A DNA stretch of 64,000 nucleotides, from positions 18,520 to 82,519 of the forward strand of contig DASUHD010000182.1 in NCBI GenBank assembly GCA_036273675.1, in the 5' to 3' direction. Made by a program: the position numbers and the translations under genes. Positions 57,835-64,000 of this stretch are shown one piece after another. Within the stretch, counting starts at the first letter, position 1, and every line of letters begins with the position of its first letter. The notes below the pieces were generated by a model. The model was not told the DNA's origin, ran no database searches, and worked only from the letters and a program-made list of their open reading frames with translations. This DNA comes from DAHUXT01 sp036273675 (GTDB lineage: Bacteria > Chloroflexota > Ktedonobacteria > Ktedonobacterales > JADMIN01).

Positions 57835-59732
57835 GCCAGAATCAAAGCACATCACCTTCGACAGCAAGGCGACAGCAGCAGGGGCCTATGATGTTTGGTC
57901 CACGCGGTGGCTTCGGCATGCCAGTGCAGAAGGCCAAGGACTTCCGTGGAACGCTCTTCCGGCTGCTACGCTACTTTGGGCCGCAGAAGTATTTCCTGAT
58001 CGCGGTGCTGGTGGCGGCAATACTTAGCACCATTTTCACTATCGTTGGCCCGAAGATCCTCGGCCTCGCGATCACAAAGCTCTTCGAGGGATTCGTGCTG
58101 AAAATTCAGCATGTTCCCGGCGCTACGATAGATTTCGCTTATATCGACCGCATCTTGCTGATCCTGGCCGGACTGTATCTGATCAGCTCGATCTTTGGCT
58201 ATGCCCAACAGTTCATCATGGCCGGTGTGGCGCAGAAGACGGTCTACCAGATGCGCAGGCAGTTAGACGAGAAGCTTGCCCGCCTGCCGCTGCGCTACTA
58301 TGACTCGCGAACGCACGGCGAGATTCTCAGCCGCGCCGTCAACGACATGGACAACATCAGCACCACGCTGCAACAGAACCTGACGCAGTTGATTACCTCC
58401 GTGGTAACCGTCATCGGCGTCATCATCATGATGCTGACGATCAGCCCGCTTCTAACGCTGGTGGTCGTCGTCACGCTGCCGTTGAGCATCGTCGTCACGA
58501 CAGTCATCGCGAAACGCTCCCAGACCTACTTTGCGCGCCAGCAACGAGTGTTAGGCGAGCTGAATGGGCATGTCGAGGAAATGTATAACGGCCACAAGAT
58601 CGTCAAGGCGTTCGGCGGTGAGAGCAAGTCGATTGCCCTGTTCAGCGAACGCAATGACAAGCTGTACGAGGCTGGCTGGCGGGCGCAGTTCGTCTCGGGC
58701 ATGATCATGCCGCTGATGATGAGCATCGGCAACATCGGCTATGTCTTCGTCGCCGTCATCGGTGGCATCATGGTCACACGCAATGCGATACAACTCGGCG
58801 ACATCCAGGCGTTCATTCAGTATTCGCGCCAGTTCACGCAGCCGATCACCCAGCTTGCCGCGATTACCAACTCAATCCAGCTGACCATCGCCTCAGCCGA
58901 ACGTGTCTTCGAGTTGCTCGACGAGCCTGAAGAGACACCCGACCCGATGCCAGCCGCCGAGATTCTAGAGCCGCAGGGCGCGGTACAGTTCGTCCACGCT
59001 AATTTCGGCTATAGCGCCGATGCGCCACTGATCGAGGATATGAACATCAATGTACAGCCGGGCCAGACGATTGCCATCGTAGGGCCAACCGGCGCGGGCA
59101 AGACCACCCTGGTCAATCTGCTGATGCGGTTCTACGACCTCGACAGCGGGCAGATTCTGGTGGATGGCGTGGACATTCGGGAGATGCGCCGAGGCGATCT
59201 GCGCCGTATGTTTGGCATGGTGCTTCAGGATACCTGGCTCTTCAACGGGACCATCCGCGAGAATATCGCCTATGGCCGGGAGGACGCAACGGAAGCGGAG
59301 GTCGTGCAGGCGGCGGTGGCGTCGCAGGCCGACCACTTCATCCGCACGTTGCCAGAGAGTTACGATACCGTCCTGAATCAGGACGCGACCAACCTGTCAC
59401 AGGGGCAGAAGCAGCTCCTGACTATCGCCCGCGCGGTACTGGCCGACCCGGAGGTGCTGATTCTGGACGAGGCGACCAGCAGCGTGGATACGCGCACCGA
59501 GATCCTCATCCAGAAAGCGATGCGCGAACTGATGAAGGGCCGCACGAGCTTCGTCATTGCCCACCGGCTCTCGACAATTCGCGATGCGGACATGATTCTG
59601 GTGATGAACCATGGTCGTATCATCGAGCAGGGTACGCACGAAACGCTACTGGAGCAGGGGGGCTTCTATGCCACGCTGTATAACAGCCAGTTCGCGGCCC
59701 AGGAGCAGGTGCTGGACGCGCTAGCTCAGTAG
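57831..59732 (+). CDS. ABC exporter half-transporter, catalytic subunit
   Basis: A 633-residue half-transporter with six membrane helices (about residues 50-350) and an ATPase domain. Walker A is IVGPTGAGKTTLVN and Walker B VLILDEATSSVD keeps the catalytic glutamate, with a switch histidine in VIAHRLST. The signature is altered to LSQGQKQLL. The altered signature pairs with the glutamate-less Walker B of the partner to make one weak site, while the partner's intact LSGGQ pairs with this subunit's active Walker motifs. The first 45 residues are Gln/Gly-rich. Its start overlaps the stop of the partner gene, and a long hairpin follows its stop. Confidence 0.93.
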   Translation: MSQNQSTSPSTARRQQQGPMMFGPRGGFGMPVQKAKDFRGTLFRLLRYFGPQKYFLIAVLVAAILSTIFTIVGPKILGLAITKLFEGFVLKIQHVPGATIDFAYIDRILLILAGLYLISSIFGYAQQFIMAGVAQKTVYQMRRQLDEKLARLPLRYYDSRTHGEILSRAVNDMDNISTTLQQNLTQLITSVVTVIGVIIMMLTISPLLTLVVVVTLPLSIVVTTVIAKRSQTYFARQQRVLGELNGHVEEMYNGHKIVKAFGGESKSIALFSERNDKLYEAGWRAQFVSGMIMPLMMSIGNIGYVFVAVIGGIMVTRNAIQLGDIQAFIQYSRQFTQPITQLAAITNSIQLTIASAERVFELLDEPEETPDPMPAAEILEPQGAVQFVHANFGYSADAPLIEDMNINVQPGQTIAIVGPTGAGKTTLVNLLMRFYDLDSGQILVDGVDIREMRRGDLRRMFGMVLQDTWLFNGTIRENIAYGREDATEAEVVQAAVASQADHFIRTLPESYDTVLNQDATNLSQGQKQLLTIARAVLADPEVLILDEATSSVDTRTEILIQKAMRELMKGRTSFVIAHRLSTIRDADMILVMNHGRIIEQGTHETLLEQGGFYATLYNSQFAAQEQVLDALAQ

Positions 59733-59764
59733 GACAAGCGCCTGACACGATTCTTAGCCAAACG

Positions 59765-59801
59765 GACGCGGCGGTGACAGCAAGGCTGTTGCTGCCGCGT
59801 C
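59765..59801 (+). terminator. hairpin after the ABC exporter genes
   Basis: A 17-bp stem with G-U pairs and a 3-nt loop (left arm 59765-59781, right arm 59785-59801; outer GACGCGGC/GCCGCGTC) starts 32 nt after the stop. It is followed by TTGCC, so the U-tract is short. Confidence 0.55.
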
Positions 59802-60141
59802 TTGCCACCTTCAACATAACTGCTGTTCAACGCGGCGTATGGTTGCCAATCACCCCCGCCACCTCGTCTACCTTTCTGTCACCAGGTCGCTGTACGATAT
59901 ATTGCCTCCCCTGCTATAATGGTGCCACTGTCTGCCAGCAAGCTCCTCCCGCTGAGCGGTCTCGAATACGAGCAACCGCGGGGAATGGTGGAAGATCTGG
60001 TTAGCCACAGTGAGAAGACGGTCCATAGACCACATCCTTCGACTATCGCCAGCGGCAGATCGCTGTTGCCACGTTGGCGATGAGTCATGGCGCGCGGCGC
60101 TGATAGACGTGACTGCTCCAGGGAGTGAGGTGCGGGGACGT
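59802..60141. other. non-coding region before the two-component genes
   Basis: No gene is visible. A TATAAT at 59915-59920 may be the -10 of a promoter for the receiver genes, giving a leader of about 215 nt, but no -35 box is well placed. The stretch just before the receiver gene contains an open frame without coding character. Confidence 0.4.
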
Positions 60142-60579
60142 ATGACAAATCCACACTCCGAGCAACGTAAAGTGCTTGTCATCGATGACGATCCCGCTGT
60201 CGTGGCGACTCTCGCCGACGGGCTTCAACTCCTGGGCGACTACGAGGTCATCATCGCCTCTGATGGGGCAGAAGGTCTCCACAGCTTTTATGCGTCTCTA
60301 CCTGACTGCGTCGTCGTGGACGTGCGCATGCCGCGCCTGAATGGTTACCAGTTTGTCCGGGCAATGCGCGGCGATCCAGAAACAGCCGAGATTCCCATCA
60401 TCATATTGAGCGCCCTTGTTCAAGATCACGAACAACTCGCTGGATTCCTTTCAGGCGCTGATGTCTACCTACTCAAGCCTGTCCAAATAATCGACCTGAT
60501 GGCGGCGATTGACACCGCGATCAAGCGCACCGCGGAGCAACGGGCGGAGCAGTTACGTCTCCTTGCTGACGAACTATAG
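60142..60579 (+). CDS. single-domain response regulator
   Basis: A 145-residue receiver-only protein. The acidic pocket is VIDDD (residues 14-17), the phosphoacceptor is Asp60 in VVVDVRMP, the switch residue Ser90 in IILSAL and Lys112 in LLKP. There is no output domain, so it would act by protein contact or as a phosphorelay step. The ATG at 60142 is preceded by GGGGA. A second receiver gene starts 17 nt after its stop, and a histidine kinase gene follows; they are probably co-transcribed. Confidence 0.88.
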   Translation: MTNPHSEQRKVLVIDDDPAVVATLADGLQLLGDYEVIIASDGAEGLHSFYASLPDCVVVDVRMPRLNGYQFVRAMRGDPETAEIPIIILSALVQDHEQLAGFLSGADVYLLKPVQIIDLMAAIDTAIKRTAEQRAEQLRLLADEL

Positions 60580-60596
60580 GCGAAGTGAGAGGTCGA

Positions 60597-61049
60597 ATGT
60601 CAAATCTGGAAAATCGCCCTACCGGCCTGGCCCGGCTATTGCCTTTCCTAACGCGCGCACGCCGTGCTTTTACGATCCTGGTCCTTTCTGATGACCAGCG
60701 AATGGGCGAAAGCATGGCGGCAGTCCTTGGGTCGATGGCGTCGGTTGTGGTGGCTCTTTCATGGGAGGCCGCCCTCGCCGCAAGCGAAGTTCGGCGTCCA
60801 GATATCCTGGTGTATGACTTCGACCGGCAGGAGTCGTCGGGCTGGCCAATTCTCACCCAGCTACATGCGACGCCATCCCTACGACACACACTTCTGCTGG
60901 TTCTCACCCTCCGAACGAGCGTGAATGACAAGATCGCCGCCTTTGAGTCGGGCGCCGACGACTACCTCATCAAGCCCATCACAGCCGACCAATTGCGCTT
61001 TCACGTTCAACGGCTAAGCCATTTCAGACAGGTCTTGGGGCCGAACTGA
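60597..61049 (+). CDS. receiver-domain protein, divergent
   Basis: A 150-residue protein: about 25 basic residues, then one receiver domain. The acidic pair is Asp32/Asp33 in LVLSDDQ, the phosphoacceptor position is Asp74 in ILVYDFDRQ, and Lys126 is in YLIKP; the switch position is in VLTLRTS. The loop after the phosphoacceptor lacks the usual M-P, so signalling output may differ. GAGAGG precedes the ATG at 60597; a GTG at 60585 is also in frame. It lies between another receiver gene and a histidine kinase gene, 89 nt before the latter. Confidence 0.8.
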   Translation: MSNLENRPTGLARLLPFLTRARRAFTILVLSDDQRMGESMAAVLGSMASVVVALSWEAALAASEVRRPDILVYDFDRQESSGWPILTQLHATPSLRHTLLLVLTLRTSVNDKIAAFESGADDYLIKPITADQLRFHVQRLSHFRQVLGPN

Positions 61050-61138
61050 GGCGTGTCGTCACGTGGGTCAGCGGCGCTTGCTCATCTGCGCATCGGATCG
61101 TTTGCGGTAGCGTCATGAATGTACAAAGGAGAGGCGCC

Positions 61139-62692
61139 ATGGACACGCCCGAGTTGCCAGAGCACTCTATCACCAGCCTGGGACGTCGCGTGCATGTGCG
61201 TCGTCGTATGGCATTCCTGCGCGCCGTGTTCACCGAACCGTTCCTGCCATTGCCCGCCGATCTTCTCGCGCTCCCGCTAGATCAACTGGAGGCGCGCAGG
61301 CGTGCGGGCCTGTTGCAGCTCATTTTGTATAGCATCGTCGCGGGGCTCTGCCTGCTAGTGATCCCAGTGGCGCTGATTACCAATACCGATGCTGTGTTTT
61401 TCATCACCCTGCTCAGCGAGTTGGTGCTCACCTGCCTCTGTCTGGTTGTCAGCGTCGTCTGGGGAGCGACAGCAGCGGGCATCTTTTTTGTCTTCGGCAG
61501 CCTTATGCTCGGACTCTCATTCACGCTGTTCAATCCACAGGGGTTGGATATCCGCAGTCTGCTACTCTATGCGTTGCTTGCCGTTGTGGCGTTGATTGCG
61601 GGCCTCGTGCTCCCCATGTGGGTGATCTGGGTAGCGGCGGTGGTCCTCATCGGAGCCACCATATCGGGACTGCTGCTCTCGCCGCTTGCGCCTGACCTCG
61701 GTCACCTCAGCGGCGGTCCATTGACCTTTCGTCTTGGGGCGCTGGTGCTGCTCGTGGCCAATCAGGCGCTTGCCGCCGTGCTGGGCTGGATGTATGCGCG
61801 CACAGCCCGCGCCAACATCGCAGGCGCCCGGCGCGCCATTGAACGGGAACGTGAGCTGACCGCGCTCAAGGATCAGTTTCTCATCGCCGCCAATCACGAA
61901 CTGCGCACCCCCATCATGACCTGGTACAACAATATCGAGATCCTGAACCTGCTAGGCGACAAGGCATCCACTGAACAACGAGACCGGTTGCTGACCCGCG
62001 CCCTCACATCGGGAAAAGCCGTGTTACGCCTGCTTGCCACCGTGCTAGATACCGGCGCGATTCAGAGTGGCCCACCGCAGATTAATGCACAGCCGATAGC
62101 GTTGGAGCGCGTCGTGCGCTCGGTGGTTGAGACATTCGATCCACGGCTCGTCGGAGAACCTGGGCTGGAAGATATCGCGTCACAGTCACGGAACATTAAC
62201 ATCGAGACGCCCGACGACTTGTGGGTGATGGCAGATGAAGACCGACTGCGCCAGGTGCTCATCAATCTGCTAACCAATGCACTCAAGTATTCCGACGCAT
62301 CCACGCCCATCAACATTTCCGCGCGGGCGCTTGCCTTACGAGGACGTGCGCGCAGGTCCGCTGCCTCGGCCGCGTCAAACGCATCATCCAGCGGACCAAC
62401 GATGCCTGATGTTGAGGTGAGTGTGCGCGACTACGGCCTCGGCGTTCCCTCACGGGACATGTCGAAGCTGTTTCAGCGCTTCGTCCGGCTCGAACGCGAT
62501 ATCGCCGGACCGGTGCGCGGGACGGGTGTTGGCCTGTATCTCTGCCGCGTGCTGGTGGAGGCCATGGGCGGGCGCATCTGGGTGGACAGTAGTGGCAAAC
62601 CCGGAGAAGGCTCGACCTTCCGCTTTACGCTTCAGGGCGCGCCGAAGCAGGCCGAGCAGGCAGCCCAGACGTTGCCACTCGTCACACCCTGA
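61139..62692 (+). CDS. membrane sensor histidine kinase
   Basis: A 517-residue kinase. The N-terminal half has about six membrane helices (residues 57-220) with no long outside loop, so the signal is probably sensed within or at the membrane. The H box is FLIAANHELRTPIM with His253. The catalytic ATPase domain has N box QVLINLLTNALKYSD, G1 VRDYGLGVPS and G2 GTGVGLYLCRVLVEAMGG. A serine/alanine-rich insert lies between the N and G1 boxes (about residues 405-425). The ATG at 61139 has AAGGAGAGG upstream. The two receiver proteins encoded just before it are the likely partners. Confidence 0.92.
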   Translation: MDTPELPEHSITSLGRRVHVRRRMAFLRAVFTEPFLPLPADLLALPLDQLEARRRAGLLQLILYSIVAGLCLLVIPVALITNTDAVFFITLLSELVLTCLCLVVSVVWGATAAGIFFVFGSLMLGLSFTLFNPQGLDIRSLLLYALLAVVALIAGLVLPMWVIWVAAVVLIGATISGLLLSPLAPDLGHLSGGPLTFRLGALVLLVANQALAAVLGWMYARTARANIAGARRAIERERELTALKDQFLIAANHELRTPIMTWYNNIEILNLLGDKASTEQRDRLLTRALTSGKAVLRLLATVLDTGAIQSGPPQINAQPIALERVVRSVVETFDPRLVGEPGLEDIASQSRNINIETPDDLWVMADEDRLRQVLINLLTNALKYSDASTPINISARALALRGRARRSAASAASNASSSGPTMPDVEVSVRDYGLGVPSRDMSKLFQRFVRLERDIAGPVRGTGVGLYLCRVLVEAMGGRIWVDSSGKPGEGSTFRFTLQGAPKQAEQAAQTLPLVTP

Positions 62693-62975
62693 TTTTCGCT
62701 AGACCCGTGTCCCGCCAGCAATCAGACCTACGGCGCCAGGCTTTCGGTGCTGCTCGCCGGCCCATCGGGCATTCTCTATAGTTGGCTCGAAACGGCAGAC
62801 TGCCTTTGCGCGAGAGACGTCTGCGTGGCGTCGTTCCTCTGCGCAGATAGAGCGAACTTCTGGACATAACGCCCGCTGCCTATTGTGATGTCCACAATGA
62901 GCCATCAACTTCTGGGAAATAGGCTGGTCTTTGAATCAGCTTGCGAGCGGCTCGCATTGGCAAGGCACATTCGCG
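62693..62975. other. non-coding region between histidine kinase and molybdenum hydroxylase genes
   Basis: A 283-nt gap between convergent genes. A small hairpin ATTGTG/CACAAT lies at about 62883-62899. No T-tract terminator, promoter or gene is evident. Confidence 0.4.
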
Positions 62976-64000
62976 CTACGTGTGCGCTTGCGAATCTAAC
63001 GCGGCCCGCACGCGCGCTGGCGTCAGCGGGATGGCACGCACGCGCGCGCCGCATGCCGCGTATATCGCGTTGGCGACAGCGGGCGCGGTCGTGACGGTTG
63101 CCGGTTCGCCCGAGCCAACCGGAGGCTGGCCCGGCTGATCGATCAACTCAATGATGATCTCTGGAACCTCGGAGAACGTCAGGATAGGATAGCTCTCCCA
63201 GTCCAGGCTGGTGATACCCGCCGGGGTGAATTGTACTTCCTCTTTCAGCGCGCGGCTCAGCGATTGAATCACATTGCCTTCGATCTGGTTACGTACCCCG
63301 TCCGGGTTGATGATCTGCCCGCAGTCGTGCGCCACGATAATCCGACGCACCCGAACCACGCCAGTCGCCGCATCTACCGCGACCTCGGCGACACTGGCAA
63401 CGTACGCCTCGGTGTTCTCGTAGCGCGCGAATGCCAGGCCGCGCCCCTCACCAGCGGGAAGCGGCTCACCCCAGCCCGCGCGCCGCGCTGCCGTCTCGAG
63501 TACCGCCCGCGCGCGCGGGTCATCCAGATAGCGCAGGCGAAACGCCAGAGGGTCGGCGCCTGCCGCTACCGCCAGCTCATCCATGAACGACTCGTTGGCG
63601 AACGTATTGGCAAATGCGCCGAGACTGCGCATCGAAGAAAACCGGAGCGGCTCGCGCGCCAGCCAGTGAATGGTCACGCGCTGATCCCGCATCGTGTAGT
63701 CAGTTGGCGCGTTGCGGTCACCGCCAACCACGAAATCTCGTGCCGACGACTCCGCCGCGCCCATCTGTCGCCCGACGAGAAAGTCGCCTTGCTGGCGCGG
63801 GCGATTGCCATGTGATGGCGACCACCCCTCAAAGATCCAGCCACTAACGGCGCCATCTTCATCCAGGCCGCCGCGCAGGTCGATCACCATCGCCGGTGTC
63901 TTCGGTTCTCCAGCAAACTCATCCGCGCGTGACCATTGCACGCGCACTGGCTGCCGCAGCTCGTGCGCCAGGACCGCCGCATCCGCCGCCACGTCATCGG
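62976..64000 (-). CDS. molybdenum hydroxylase large subunit (xanthine dehydrogenase/IorB-like), 3' part
   Basis: The frame runs off the window edge; about 341 C-terminal residues are present. They belong to the molybdopterin-binding large subunit of the xanthine dehydrogenase/aldehyde oxidase family, closest in feel to isoquinoline 1-oxidoreductase beta (IorB). Seen are AVLAHELRQPVRVQWSRADEF, MRSLGAFANTFANESFMDELA, VHDCG-type AHDCGQIINPDGVRNQIEGNVIQSLSRAL, and the catalytic glutamate motif GSGEPATVTTAPAVANAIYAACG. The enzyme hydroxylates a heteroaromatic or aldehyde substrate with water. It would need the cofactor route that starts with MoaA, encoded at 4882-5970. Confidence 0.88.
   Translation of the reverse strand, partial: DDVAADAAVLAHELRQPVRVQWSRADEFAGEPKTPAMVIDLRGGLDEDGAVSGWIFEGWSPSHGNRPRQQGDFLVGRQMGAAESSARDFVVGGDRNAPTDYTMRDQRVTIHWLAREPLRFSSMRSLGAFANTFANESFMDELAVAAGADPLAFRLRYLDDPRARAVLETAARRAGWGEPLPAGEGRGLAFARYENTEAYVASVAEVAVDAATGVVRVRRIIVAHDCGQIINPDGVRNQIEGNVIQSLSRALKEEVQFTPAGITSLDWESYPILTFSEVPEIIIELIDQPGQPPVGSGEPATVTTAPAVANAIYAACGARVRAIPLTPARVRAALDSQAHT

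Overview
The window is GC-rich (roughly 60% by eye), densely coded bacterial chromosome with no phage, transposase, CRISPR array or plasmid gene. The gene set points to Chloroflexota, most likely a Ktedonobacteria-like lineage. Pointers are an F420-type LLM oxidoreductase, sigma-54, a MmyB-type regulator, a Ser/Thr kinase with zinc ribbon, many lipoproteins, and C-rich twin-hairpin intergenic repeats. This assignment is inference from gene content; no rRNA is present.

Layout. 1-3630: a terminator, then a cobalamin or siderophore type ABC importer (binding lipoprotein, permease, ATPase with an extra C-terminal domain). 3646-6807 (minus): a UPF0173 metal hydrolase, moaA and a CHAP lipoprotein. 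7005-13949 (plus): a small membrane protein, a HAD phosphatase, a very large secreted CHAP/beta-propeller protein, a Nudix hydrolase, a SufT-like protein and a sigma-54 with an inserted zinc ribbon. 13961-15442 (minus): an ECF sigma factor followed by a membrane-anchored Rieske protein. 15632-17159 (plus): dimeric dUTPase, a degenerate HNH protein and a membrane protein, facing gyrB across a shared terminator. 19654-26737 (minus): an operon of SGNH esterase, a YbbP-like permease, a YbbA-like ATPase and a DUF255/thioredoxin-fold protein.

26842-43912 is a fatty-acid and CoA metabolism block. A MmyB-domain regulator is divergent from fadD, which is followed by fadE, a hotdog thioesterase, a thiolase and a fadN-type bifunctional enzyme. 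Then come an LLM oxidoreductase, a split transketolase, a MuiA-like protein, a CaiB/BaiF CoA-transferase, a nitroreductase, and a TetR/cupin pair with a palindrome between them. Three copies of a twin-hairpin repeat lie in this block.

43927-54169 holds a 5' remnant of a phosphotransferase gene, tRNA-Glu with a good promoter, a zinc-ribbon membrane protein, RNase J, a Ser/Thr kinase, an NB-ARC/TPR regulator divergent from DUF3237 and NmrA genes, and a PQQ-repeat lipoprotein. 54283-64000 holds a glycerophosphodiester phosphodiesterase, a TetR repressor with palindromic sites in front of itself and in front of a heterodimeric ABC exporter, a receiver-receiver-histidine kinase set, and the 3' part of a molybdenum hydroxylase gene that runs off the window.

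The points most worth a second look are the ECF sigma/Rieske pair as a possible redox switch, the matching TetR operators at the ABC exporter, the fatty-acid-sensor regulator facing the beta-oxidation genes, the SGNH-YbbAP-DUF255 operon, the zinc-ribbon sigma-54, and a 32-bp perfect palindrome upstream of RNase J.
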